This document shows, one piece after another, positions 24,454-35,719 of a stretch of DNA of 64,000 nucleotides (its first letter is position 1; every line of letters starts with the position of its first letter). Source of the DNA: Mangifera indica (taxonomy: Eukaryota > Streptophyta > Magnoliopsida > Sapindales > Anacardiaceae); NCBI RefSeq assembly GCF_011075055.1, contig NC_058151.1:2462001-2526000 (forward strand). Reading direction: 5' to 3'. Position numbers and translations under genes: made by a program. Under the pieces are notes generated by a model, which saw only the letters and a program-made list of their open reading frames with translations, made no database searches and was not told the origin of the DNA.

Positions 24454-24876
24454 TAGTGAAGATTAAGTTTTAGCTCTTAAGAAATTTGCAACGGCTATTT
24501 TTTGCTTTAAAGAAAATTAGGATTTGAGAAGGAAAGTTGTGGGTGATAGACAAAAATTCCTATTTTATTTAAAGAAATAATATTTTCAAATTCATAATAC
24601 TGGATGTTACACACACACACACACACACATATGTATGTATAATAATATCAAGTTTACACATTATTTTAGACCTTATTTTATTGCAAATGTTGATGGGTTA
24701 ATATTGTTTATGTATTGGTATTTGTAGTGAAGAATTACTTTAAAGACAATTAGGATTTGAGAAGGAAAGTTGTGGTTGATGGAACCCATATATAAATACA
24801 CACTCATTCAATTATTAACTATATTAAGGAAAAATAAACCCTCTTTTATTGAAAGAAATAATATTTTCAAATAATC
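24454..24876. repeat. Partly duplicated LBD upstream region
   Basis: Blocks tttgtagtgaaga, aattaggatttgagaagg with aaagttgtggg/ttgat, and gaaagaaataatattttcaaat occur in the same order at about 24454-24585 and again at 24720-24875. This is a direct duplication upstream of the LBD gene, with an (AC)n run (24609-24629) between the copies. Confidence 0.75.
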
Positions 24877-25725
24877 AACATTTTAACCTTAAACTTTTAT
24901 AAATTATTTGTTAATAAAAACTGTTAAAAGTTTTATGAAATTGTTGAAAAAGAAAAAAAATTAACTCTTTGTTTTTATTATTAAATGATATTTGCATCCT
25001 TAAAATTTTATAGATAAATAGTCCACCATGATCGAAATTTTTATCCACCTTGATCCACCGAAAGATTTCCTAATGTCATTGCCCTTGCTCACTACCATCT
25101 GAAACAAGATCTTGCTAATGTTAAAAATAGGGCTTTGAATGTAAAGGTCATTCTTATTTTAGCACCCCCACCTTGTCACCCCTCTGAATCCTGTTCACTT
25201 AAGATGAAAGGAAAAATATACAATTAGTCTAAAATCATTGTTGATTGCTTGAAGTCCATGACCTACTTCTTCTCCAACCTACAACTCACATCTTGGAGTC
25301 CACCATTTGTTGCTCGCCACTACAACCTTAACTCTCTAGTGGAACGCCTCTAAGAATTGCCAACACTAGCAACCAAAAAAAAAAAAAAATGCCCCACAAA
25401 CTAAAAATCTCGTAAGAGAGAACAACTATGACACCTTTTTTATGTTGATGTAAAACATCTTCCAGTTCTAACAAGTCTTGTAGAGTTGATGACCACTAGC
25501 AGAGGAAACAGACAAGGGAACAAAATGAATCAAAATCTGCTTTTAGAATGTATTTAAAGTCTAGTAAATGGCATTCAAGTGCATAGGCGACACAATATCA
25601 ACTCAAGGTAACCATACTCAAGGACAAGGGACTACATAAAAACAACATTTGGGGAAAAATTGGAAAACCAGTTCAGGCAAGTCAATATTGAATTACCCAG
25701 AAAATGGTTTCTAGTATGTGTTTAT
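24877..25725. other. Intergenic DNA between LBD gene and copia element
   Basis: Moderately AT-rich with no recognisable gene. 25050-25420 is closer to balanced composition but all six frames are broken. It may be relic sequence of unknown origin. Confidence 0.4.
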
Positions 25726-25802
25726 TGTTAAGAATTCTATATGTTAAATAAGAGTCAGAGTTAGAAGAACTTCATTTATTAAACTATTGATGTGACTCTA
25801 TT

Positions 25803-25843
<41 letters not shown>

Positions 25844-26030
25844 ATATATGTGTGTGTGTATATATATATAGTCTTACAAGAGTAACAGAAATAAAATGCA
25901 ACCCACGTTTTACATGCCTATTAATGTGGTAATTGATTAGAAAGAAATAACTTATTCCTAAAGAACAAAAATTATTCAAATCTCTAGGTAACAAATTGAA
26001 ACAAATCTAAATACTATTTCAACTCTAACA
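25726..26030 (-). repeat. 3' LTR of the copia element
   Basis: 305 bases, tgttaagaattc to ctctaaca on the plus strand, pairing with 30145-30435. It holds a (TA)n microsatellite at 25805-25835. Confidence 0.88.
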
Positions 26031-26068
26031 ATTTCAATGTTCTCTCTTAAATTGAATACCAATTCTAT

Positions 26069-26422
26069 TCAGTTTATATTTGGATTAGTACATACCCCCA
26101 ATAGAGCTCTAAACTTCATGAACAAATCAATTTTTAATGGCTTGGTCATTATATCTGCAACTTGTTCTTGAGTATGACTATGGACCAGTTTTACAACTCC
26201 ATCTTTAGTAAGCTCACGAAGAAAGTGAAATCTAACATCTATATGCTTGCTTCGATCATGTGATACAAGATTCTTTAAAAGCTCAATGGTTGAACTACTA
26301 TCACAAAAAATCGTTGTGCCATAACTTTGAACATGAATAAAATCCTTCAAAATCCTCCTTAACCAAATTGTTTGAAAAGCACATAAAGTCGCTGCAACAA
26401 ATTCAGCTTTAGTGGTAGACAA
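26069..26422 (-). pseudogene. Copia RNase H segment
   Basis: 117 codons of the copia RNase H domain, with the CDSSSTIEL and HIDVRFHFLRE blocks and the ending that precedes the 3' LTR. It is an open piece of the broken polyprotein of the 25.7-30.4 kb element. Confidence 0.85.
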
Positions 26423-26593
26423 AGTGACTATTGGTTGTCTCTTTGATGACTAAGAAACAACTCCTGAATTTAATAGAAAAATATAGCCTGAAGTACTCAT
26501 TCTGTTATCCAAATCTCCAGCATAATCACTGTCTGTATAAGCAATCAGTTTCTCATCTCTTCTCTTTCTGTAGAATATCCCAAAGTTAAAAGT

Positions 26594-26839
26594 TCATTTT
26601 ATATATCTCAACACTCTCTTGGCAGCTTGGAGATGAAGCTCTGTGGGACGCTCTATATACCTGCTTAAAAGACTCACAACAAACATAATATCAGGTCGGA
26701 TAGTAGTCAGGTACATTAGATTGCCAATTATTTGCTTATAGCGACAATTATCCACCCTTACTCCATTCTTATCCCTCATCAATTTGTAACCTGAAACAAT
26801 TGGATTACAAACTGAATTGCACTTACCCATATCAAACAT
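26594..26839 (-). pseudogene. Copia reverse transcriptase C-terminal segment
   Basis: 81 codons of the copia RT connection region (YKQIIGNLMYLTTIRPDI block and RYIERPT...AAKRVLRYIK). It is separated from the RNase H piece by disrupted frame. Confidence 0.85.
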
Positions 26840-27328
26840 TTCTAAGACCTCTTGAGCATATCTCTTTTGACAAATAAAAATACCCTTTTGACTTTACAAT
26901 ACTTATATACCAAGAAAATATCTCATTTTCCAAGATCTGTCATGTCAAACTCATGCATCATAGAATTTTTAAATTCAACAAACATATACTCATCATTGCC
27001 GCAAAAATCAAGTCATCAACATAAAGACAAATAAGCATAATTTTATCTTTTTCTTATGTTTTGACAAACAAAGCATGCTTATAAGGGCACCGCTTGAAAC
27101 ATTTTTTAGTAAAAAAAAACTATCCGATTATACCAAGCTCGTGGTACTTGTTTTAGTCAGTATAAAGCCTTCTTTAATTTATAAATTTTCTGCTCAGCAT
27201 TTTTATTTTTCATAACTAGGAGGTTGCTCGACAAAAACCTCCTCACTAATTTCTCCATAGAGAAAAGCTGACTTTACATCTAGCTAAAAGATTCTCCACC
27301 TTTTCTGAGCTGCAAGAGAAATTACTAA

Positions 27329-27721
27329 TCAAATTGTTTCCAAACAGGCTATAGGCACAAAAACTTCAATATAGTCTACACCGTGTTTTTGGGTGTAACC
27401 TTTCACAACCAAATGCGTTTTGTACTTCTCCACCTCACCATTTTCATTGAGCTTCGTCTTGTACACCCATTTCACACCAACTTTCTTTGCTCCAATAGGC
27501 AACTTCGTCAATTCCCAAGTATCATTTTTCTCTATAGCTTCAATCTCCTCATCTATTATTGTTCTCCGCTTTACATCTATTTGTGCCTCTTCAAATAAAA
27601 TTGGATCCTTTGCTGGAAACATGACTAAATTTTTTATATCTTCTTCCTCCGATAAACCTTTCCCACTTTCATAATCTCTCATCCAAGTTGGTATTTCTTT
27701 TCCTATGTTTATAACATTCAA
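27329..27721 (-). pseudogene. Copia reverse transcriptase N-terminal segment
   Basis: 130 codons containing the WELTKLP and KWVYKTKLNENGEVEK blocks of copia RT. The catalytic region downstream (26840-27330) is interrupted by stops and frameshifts. Confidence 0.85.
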
Positions 27722-28297
27722 ACGAGAGATCTTTGCTCAAGCTAGAATAATTTTCTTCATTTGAGCCATTAGCTGTTTTTTCCTCAGTATTGCTATGTTC
27801 ATTGATTTTAGCTTCGTCTCCATTTCTATCAATCGCATTTGATTCCTTATCGTTGTCGCCTCAATTTAAGTCAACCAAAATAGCTTCCTTATGACTTTTG
27901 TCCCAATTCCAGCTATTGTCTTTTTCAAACACCACATCTCTACTTACTATAATCTTCTAAGAGATAAGATCATATAATTTATATGTTATGGACTCCTCAC
28001 TAACTCCAAGAAATACACATTTACACTCTTGTCATCAAGCTTTGTCCTTTTGCAATCAGGAATATGAACATGAGATACACACCCAAACACTTTGAAGTAA
28101 GCCACCGATGGTTTGAATCCGCTTCAAGCTTCTTCTGGAGTTTTGTTTTTCATAACAAGTGTTGGACTCCTATTGAGTATATGAACTATCCAATTAACAA
28201 CTTCAGGCCAAAATGTTTTGGGAATCTTTTTTCCTAAAAGCATGCTTCGAACCATATTCATGATTGTTCGATTCTTCTGCTTTGTTACATCGTTTTG

Positions 28298-28796
28298 TTA
28301 AGGGATGTATACAGTTGTTAGCTGTTTTTGAATACCATTCTCATTGTAGAAATTAGTGAATTCAAGTGATGTGAACTCACCCCCACGATCAGTACAAAGA
28401 CCTTTTATAGTTAAATTGCTCTCTTTTTCAACTCGATTCTTATATTTTTTAGAAGTAATAAATGTTTCTGATTTCTCAACCAAAAAGTAGACCTATACTT
28501 TATGACTATAGTAATCAATAAAATTGATCATGTACGTTTTTGTTGTTGTTGGATATAAGGTTTATTGGTCCACATATATCGGCATACACTAGTTCAAGAA
28601 TCTAAGAAACTCTTTATGTACTTTCTCGAGGAAATAAATTTCTCTGTTGTTTGCCCATCGAGCAATCTTTGCATACTTTTGATGAAATGTCAAAACACGA
28701 TAGTCCTCTCACCATTCCTTTTTGTTGAAGAGTGTTTAGACCATTGAAACTTAGATGACCATATCTATAGTGCCAAAATTGGGCTGGATCTTCCAT
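28298..28796 (-). pseudogene. Copia GAG-pre-integrase and integrase core segments
   Basis: 28614-28796 carries the HYRYGHLSFNGL pre-integrase block and 28298-28483 the integrase core with TDRGGEFTS. They are in different frames, so the polyprotein is broken between them. Confidence 0.85.
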
Positions 28797-28954
28797 GAAA
28801 GAATTAAAGAAAGCTTCCTTTTTAGTTGTGTTATAACAAACAGCTTGAACATTAGATCCGAGGACATTGCAATCTCCATAATTAGCCTTTTCTCAAGATG
28901 ATAAATTTTGCATGCTTCTCATTGTATGAGGATTTCAAGTCCCTTCTTAACTAG

Positions 28955-29989
28955 CTAATGAATGCTTAGCAAGTTGTTTTTTAATCTTAGAACATAAAAT
29001 ACACCAGTAATGATCTGAACAAAACCATTTACCAACATTCGCACATTACCTTTCCTCATCACATTCATGCTTGAATTATCTTCTAATTTCACTTTCTCCT
29101 TAAAATTTTCATCAAGATTAGAAAAAAACTCCCACTTGCCACATATATGATTGTTGCATCCAGAGTCTAAAAACCACAATTCTTCTTTGCTGACTTTTTT
29201 ATCATTCACGTATGTCATCAACAACATTTCTTCACTACTCTCCATATAGTTTGCTTTTGTATCGAATTTCTTTTTTGGACATTCATACTGAAAGTGTCCA
29301 AGCTTATGGTAGTGTTAACATTCAATAGTAGATTTGTCAAAATTACGATTGTCTCCACCTCTTTCTCGTCCTCGTATTCCACTACGCTATCGTCCTCTTT
29401 CTCCTGAAGACTCTCCAAAAGTAACCTTCCATGCTTGCTCTTCCACAACATGAGATTTCATATGTTGCTCATGTACTAGAAGGCTACTTTGTAATTCATC
29501 AATAGTAAGAACATCCAAATCATTTGACTCTTCAATAGAACACACCACGTAAGCAAATTTGGATGTCATGGATCTCAGTATCTTCTCGATGACTGCTACA
29601 TCATCCATCTTTGCCTTAGTGATTCTCAGCTGGTTGACTATAGTAGGAGTGCGAGTAAAGTACTGATTTACAGATTCTCCCTCCTTCATGTTTAGCATCT
29701 CAAACTCCTTTTGAAGAGCCTGTCATTATGCTCGTTGCACTCGTGTTGTCTTTTGATAATTTTTCTTCAAGGAGTCCCAAATGCTTTTAGTTATATCTTT
29801 GTTCAAGATGGTTTCTAAAATTGATCTATCTATGGCCTGGAAGAGATAATTCTTTGCCTTCATATCTTTCAATCTTGCATCATCAAGTGCCTTCTTTTGT
29901 GCTTCACTAAGTTGAACTCCTTCTACTGCTACAAGAATCCCATCTTCTGTTATACTCCAATATTCTTTTGATTGCATGAAATTCTCCAT
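28955..29989 (-). pseudogene. Copia gag and protease segments
   Basis: The gag start at 29989 runs to two adjacent stop codons (TAA TGA, near 29722-29727). The same frame resumes as the second gag piece to 29387, then shifts. 28955-29245 has the protease-type LDSGCNNHICG motif. The zinc-knuckle area near 29290 is disrupted. Confidence 0.85.
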
Positions 29990-30144
29990 GAGTATACACT
30001 AGTGATCGTAATGCCCATCAAATTTAAGGATTGTTGGTTGCACAAATCCACTGTCAATTGTCATATTCTCACCACTGAACACTGTAAAAGACTGTTGCTC
30101 CTTAGTTTTCAATCATGTCCCTTTGATGTGGCTCTAATACCACT

Positions 30145-30435
30145 TGTTAAGAATTCTATATGTTAAATAAGAGTAAGAGTTAGAAGAACTTCATTTATTA
30201 AACTACTGATGCGGCTCTATAAATAAATAAATATATATATATATATGTATGTACGTATGTATGTATGTATGTATAGCCTTACAAGAGTAACAAAAATAAA
30301 GTACAACCCACGTTTTACATGCCTATTAACATGGTAATTGATTAGAAAGAAATAACTTATTCCTAAAGAACAAGGATTATTCAAATCTCTAGGTAACAAA
30401 CTGAAACAAAGCTAAAGACTATTTCAACTCTAACA
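30145..30435 (-). repeat. 5' LTR of the copia element
   Basis: 291 bases, direct repeat of 25726-26030. It is followed on the minus strand, after two bases, by the primer-binding site. Confidence 0.88.
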
Positions 30436-31853
30436 ATTTCAACGTGTGGTTTGAGATTGTGTTCTGGTTGTGGTCGATTGGATTGTCTAGGTTTTGTTGT
30501 GTGTCTTTTCTAGGAGTTCTTTGAAGGAAGAAGTTTGGATTTGTTAGTCTGGTTGTGTTTAAGGCATTTGTTTACCAAATCATAACAATTGATATTCGAT
30601 CTCAAAGAGAAGGAAAAGATCTTGGGAAAATGAGTTTTTATGATTGAATGAATAATCAAACCCATCTAAACGTTTATGTTATCCTATATTTCTTTGACAA
30701 GGACACTCAAAATTGTCCGTGATATTTCAAAGAAAGCAAGGGTTTTTATGCTCCTTAATCTTAATCAAATAAAATTCTATTAAGCATGAAGAACCAAAAA
30801 AGAGGGGAGTAAGACTTTGTAGTTTTCTGTGACTTTTTCTTTACACTTCCCATTTTTTCTGGCACTCAATTCATACTTATTTATTATAATTCTTATATAA
30901 TGGTGCTACAATAGTATATCATGTTATATAGGTATACTAACAAACATCAGTAATATAAGATGAAGATAAAAGAAATCAAGTAAGAATGGATAATTGATTC
31001 TAGAAATAGAAAAAAAAAAAAAAGATTACAATTAATTGGGGGATTTTTCATTGGAAATCTCTTAACAAAAACAAAACAAGGGATTAAGCTTATGTGGAGG
31101 CTGCCCAAAAAGTGTTTGGAGAATGAGAAAGAAGGAAAGAAAAAAAAAAAGGAAGAAAAAAGAAAAAATATAGAATAATTATGGTAAAAATATAATTTAT
31201 TTAATTATTAATAATTTAAATGATATTAACCATATTATATATATTATATAAAATAATAAAAATACTTTTTCACAATTAAAATCGATTATGTAGCTTGACT
31301 ACACTGAGAAAATAAACTTTTAAAACTCAGTTTCATCGTAGTCATGGTAATAGTCAATTGGCCATAATAGTCTGGCCTTGAAAGTCTGAGACTTAGTAGA
31401 AAAATATAGAAAATCCAAAAACCAAAATGGAGGATATATGAACAAAAAACTAGAGAAGTCTTAATGAAATTGGTTTGAAAAGAAATCATTGAGGTTTTAA
31501 GGTAAGAATTAACAACCTAAATGACCAATCCTCAAAACGACAAATCGTTTCATCAAAAGAATGAAAACGAACAAGTTCGTGAGTTGATATATATATATAA
31601 AAACACGAACGAGCCTTTAACAAAAAGATAAGAATATAATTATTTAAAAAGTTTTCCAAATTTATCTATTTATACTAGGTATTAAGTTCATAGGTAAGGC
31701 ACTTAACCAAACCAAACTTAGAAGCAACGACCAAGTTCGACAGTTGCTAAAACCAAACTACTACATATAAATTTAACCAAATCCAATCCATAAAATCTGA
31801 TAAAAGTTTCTCCATTAGTGGATTTAGCTCCTTCCCAGGTTGTTATCACTCTC
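30436..31853. other. Intergenic DNA 3' of the response regulator
   Basis: No gene recognised. 30440-30560 is relatively GT-rich. 31130-31260 is purine-rich low complexity. Sequence from about 31700 to 31853 probably includes the response-regulator 3' UTR. Confidence 0.45.
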
Positions 31854-34800
31854 TCAGAAAGCTGGGTGGTCATCGAACAACGAGTTCAGGAACTCCTCGT
31901 CCCATTCCTGCAGTGAAAACCCAACACAATTTCTTTTGGAAATGTTTGCAAAAAGTTTAAAACTCAAGCTATATTGAAGCCATTAATTCGAGGTTAAAAA
32001 TTAACTGTGGGCTTACTTGATTTTCTGGGAGGTTATTGTCTAGCAGTAGGTCATGCAGCTGAGAGGTTATCTTCTCTTCGTTTTGCTGGAAGTTTAGGAA
32101 GTAGTCATCAATGGTGCTGTTACCATTCTCCGAGTTAAGGTTGATGTCTTCAACAATCTCCTCAAGCTGAAATGTTGATACACATATTTAATCACAAGTA
32201 AATATTGTTCTAAAATTTATTACAAAATAAAGCAAGAATCAGCCATGCCTGATCAAGAGTTGGCTGATCATTAAGCCAAGGATCATAATGTTCGACACAA
32301 AACGGGCCAGAAAAGTCCAGGTTCAAGGATGGATTGCCTGGAGGATTCGGTTGAACAAAATTTGAGCTGCCACCAGAGGTAGGGTTCAAGGAACCTTCAC
32401 CAACTTGTTGCTACAAGAAAACAAAGAATTTGGGAGAAGCACTGGTAACTTTTTTTTTTGCTAAAAATATGATTAAATTACATACCTGAAACTTAAATGG
32501 ATTGTCAGTCGTCCCAAACAGAATGCCAGAAATGTCACCTTCCCTCGTTTGCTGTGGATTACCACAGGCAGACGCATTGTTCATCAAATCAAAAGTAAAA
32601 TTATTTTGCCCACCGTTGTCGATGCCATAGGGTGGCAAGACTTGAGTGCTTTCTTGTTGATTAAAACTGGCAAATGCTGGCCGGAATGAGTTATATGGGC
32701 GATCAAACATAGCAGAAGATGACTCTCCAGGAGGGAAATAACCAAATGAAGCACTTCCCGTTTGGCCAAAATTGACATTTTCATTGTGAGAAGGATTGAT
32801 CAAGTCACAGCCCCCGTTTAAAAAATTATCATTGAGTGTCGTTTGGCTAATTTGAGAGGGCATCCCAGCATAATTTGGAGGAAGGTTGTTGAAAATTCCT
32901 TGTGGAGGATACATTTGCATCGGATTGGCGCTATTCATAAGACCACCGGGCGTGCCTCCAAGGGCAAACGAACGGTTTCCAAAGTCATTTGATCCCAATC
33001 CAAAAGTGGGTCGATTTGGCTGATTGAGAGGATTTGTGGTTCCAAAGTTTGGTTGATAAATATTAGCTTGATTTTCCATCTGCAAACCCAGTTGAGACAC
33101 AGAACTGCTTGAAGGTCCTTGCCTTGAACCAATGTTGCCACCATTAAAAGCCGAGGTGGTGCCTCCATAACTTGCAGGTTGAAATGAAGTTCTGGTTGGC
33201 TGCATTCCCTGTAATTTTTGACTGTCTTGTTGAGCAAGGTTAAGAAACATTGAGGATTGCCCCAATGGTGCAAAACTATTGGACATAACGTTCCTACTAG
33301 AGAAGTTCTTAGTTGTTATAGTAATGCCTTTCTCTGCAACTCGTTTTAGGAAGAGCCGGTATTTCTGCAAAAATCACAACATATATAGTCCCACTATTTG
33401 ATAAAATTATTAAATTATATATGAATAAGAATAATACTACTTTTCTCAAGTGATAGTCTAATTTTTTTCTTGAATGATATATTCTATTATATATATATAT
33501 ATATTATGTATGGCCATGTCAACCATGGAATGTAAATAAAAATGTGAAGTATGCATAAATTATGTAAATATAGTTATTGAAGTGTATCAATATGAACAAC
33601 TCTTCTGTATTTTAATGTAGCCTCCTTTTATGATAAAAACATGCCAATTAAGGGTGGATGTTTAATGACAACTCATTTAATTAGCAAGCTGGATTTATGA
33701 AGTAATTATGCACAAACCTGCAAATGGCTAGCGACATTTTCTCTAGTTAAGCCTGGCACATTCATGCCCTCAAGAATTTTCTTGGGGACAGCCTCTGCAT
33801 GAATTCCACAGAACGAAAAAATTAAAAAAAAAAAAAACCCATAAGTAAAAGTTGAAGAAGAATCCAGAAATGGTAACCGTACCCATAAGTAAAAGTTGAA
33901 GAAGAAGCCAGAAATGGTAACCATTCTTTTATTATTAACAATCATTAGAAATTACTTACTTTCTAGGCCTATATGCCTTATGGCTTCCAAAAAGCGATTG
34001 TGAAGAGAATTTGTCCAAACCACCTTGGCCTTCTTGGGAGCAACGGAGTTTTCTCCTTCCATATATTCTTTGCCCTTTTTGCTGGCCTTTCTCTTGTTGT
34101 CTTTCGTTTTTCCATGCCTTCCATCGTTTACAGATGAAGCTGAACTAACAGTCTCACGAGATAAGGATCCGCCGAAATGGATGCTGATCATTTCCTCCAG
34201 GTACCTAGCTTTACCTTTCTTCGATGTAATCGCATATTGCCAAACATTTTTCAGGTCATCTGGGTTGATTGGTTTTACTATGTAAAACACAGCCCCACTG
34301 GCTAAACTCTCCAGGATGACACTCTCTCTGTCATCTGAGGACATTACTGCAGTTGAAAAGGAGAATGATTAAGAAATATTCATGTTAATTAATTAAACAT
34401 AACTCTTACAGTAAAAGAAAAGTATACAACTTTTCAATCAAAATGGTACTTACTAATGACAGGCATCTCAGGAAATTCTTCCTCGATTTGTTTTTGCAGT
34501 TCTATCCCGTTCATAATTGGCATATGGAGATCGGAAAGGACAAGGTCGATGCGTTCATGCTGAGTTCTCACTGTTGCTAGAGCATCGACTGGGGATTTCA
34601 CAGTAATAGCTGAAATTAAAAGAGTAAAATAGAGTAAACCAACGTGAAAATTAATCTATACAATCATCAAACAAAACAAAAGCTTTTCAATTATTTAACT
34701 ATTGAGAACATAGAGAAAATATAAAATTTAGGTACCAATAAAGAAGTTACATAATTTATATGTGATAAATTACGAAAAAATGGTATTTTAATTAAATCAT

Positions 34801-35626
34801 TTCAACACCCCTTATTCAATCTTAACAAGAGTATTGATGTGCACAGACAACAGACTACGCAATCTAATATATCCTGTGATTTTATTCTATATTAATCCTA
34901 AAATCCATTAAACATCTTTTTTAATTTAGGAAAGTGATGAATTCACCGTAATGATGTATACAAAATAATGGAAACAAAGTTTTCAAGTTTCTTGTAACTA
35001 TAAAAGCCTTGACTTGAAAACATGGGTGTTGCAAAAGGTAAATCGGAAGTTTGATATAAGGATCAGTAAACCAAGTGAAAATTCGGAACTTGAAATCTAT
35101 TGAGAAAAAAGAGAATCATATAGACCCTAAATTCATGCATGCAAAATTTATCAAACAAACATGAAGATTCTACAGGTATACAGAAAATTTAATAACAAAA
35201 TACATAGATCTACTTGAAAGAAAATGAAAGAACCAGAGAAAAGGGAGTCATTATAAAAGAAGAAAAACCCATATTTCAACCGTTAGCAAAGTCATATATA
35301 TTAGTAGACACATGTAAATATATAATATAAACTAGAAAACTTTTGTCTTCCACTCATAGTAGAAAGTAAACTAAAACTACTGACTTGAAAATGAAATGAA
35401 AGAGTCAATAAAGAAGCCTTGATGTAACGTTCATGAATTGAAGAAAAGGAACGAACTGAAACAGTAGAAAGAGCTGTAGGATCATTGTGTGAGAGATCTA
35501 TTGAATACCTTCATAGTTCCATGATTTCAGCAAGGCTGAAACAATAGAAAGAGCTGTGGGATCATCATCCACAACTAAGATATTGAACTTATCAGAAGAG
35601 GTTTTAGGTTTGAAAGATGGATGCAT
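31854..35626 (-). CDS. Type-B response regulator (ARR-like, receiver plus GARP domain)
   Basis: Nuclear transcription factor of cytokinin-type phosphorelay: histidine phosphotransfer proteins phosphorylate the receiver, releasing a Myb-like GARP domain to bind DNA. Eight exons (35626-35509, 34609-34454, 34346-33960, 33794-33718, 33364-32486, 32410-32249, 32166-32017, 31907-31854) join exactly into 660 residues, normal for the family. The receiver, about 14-125, has D20/D21, phospho-acceptor D66 in LSDLHMP, S94 and K116. A basic stretch is at 173-184. GARP spans about 196-256 ([16 protein letters not shown]...[17 protein letters not shown]). The rest is rich in N, Q, S, P and G, as in activation regions, and ends [17 protein letters not shown]. 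The ATG at 35626 is the first in frame; TATAAAT lies about 65 bases upstream. Intron 6 appears to start GC instead of GT. The receiver flank is divergent, so no orthologue is named. Confidence 0.93.
32167..32248 (-). other. Probable GC-AG intron of the response regulator
   Basis: Exon 6 reads ...ACTCTTGATCAG and is followed by GCATGG. The next exon begins after CATTTCAG with CTTGAGGAG in phase 0. No GT donor in the neighbourhood keeps the frame, so a GC donor is the best fit. It matches CAG|GC well but the rest of the consensus poorly. Confidence 0.65.
33837..33924. repeat. 44-bp tandem duplication in response-regulator intron 3
   Basis: The unit acccataagtaaaagttgaa... (33837-33880) is repeated at once at 33881-33924 with one or two differences. 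It lies wholly within the intron. Confidence 0.9.
35456..35566. repeat. Exon-1 segment copied into intron 1 of the response regulator
   Basis: 35536-35566, inside coding exon 1 and covering codons just after the receiver aspartates, recurs at 35456-35486 in intron 1 with 28 of 31 bases identical and a spacing of exactly 80. Confidence 0.8.
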
Positions 35627-35690
35627 TTTACCACTGACTAAAGCAATAGTATGAAGATTTTGCAATGAAAACAAGGTTGACAAGAGGTGG

Positions 35691-35697
35691 ATTTATA
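35691..35697 (-). promoter_or_regulatory. TATA box of the response regulator
   Basis: TATAAAT on the minus strand about 65 bases upstream of the ATG at 35626, implying a short leader. Confidence 0.55.
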
Positions 35698-35719
35698 GGA
35701 GAATGTGATGTAGAAAGCC

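Larger units (their letters stand above)
25726..30435 (-). mobile_element. Ty1/copia LTR retrotransposon with both LTRs, degenerate
   Basis: LTRs lie at 25726-26030 and 30145-30435. Outside their (TA)n tracts they differ by about 15 substitutions, mostly transitions. The primer-binding site (tggtattagagc, minus) is at 30131-30142 beside the right, hence 5', LTR. Domains in copia order on the minus strand are gag (29989 to about 29390), protease-like DSG motif (about 29165), GAG-pre-integrase (28614-28796), integrase core (about 28300-28480), reverse transcriptase (27721 to about 27330, then 26839-26594) and RNase H (26422-26069). Adjacent stop codons in gag near 29722-29727 and several frameshifts make it non-autonomous. 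No convincing 5-bp target duplication is visible. Confidence 0.93.

Noticed and set aside
35627..35683. Extension of response-regulator exon 1 upstream of 35626
   Set aside because: The extended frame starts at TTG, not ATG, and lies in the short leader just downstream of the TATA box.
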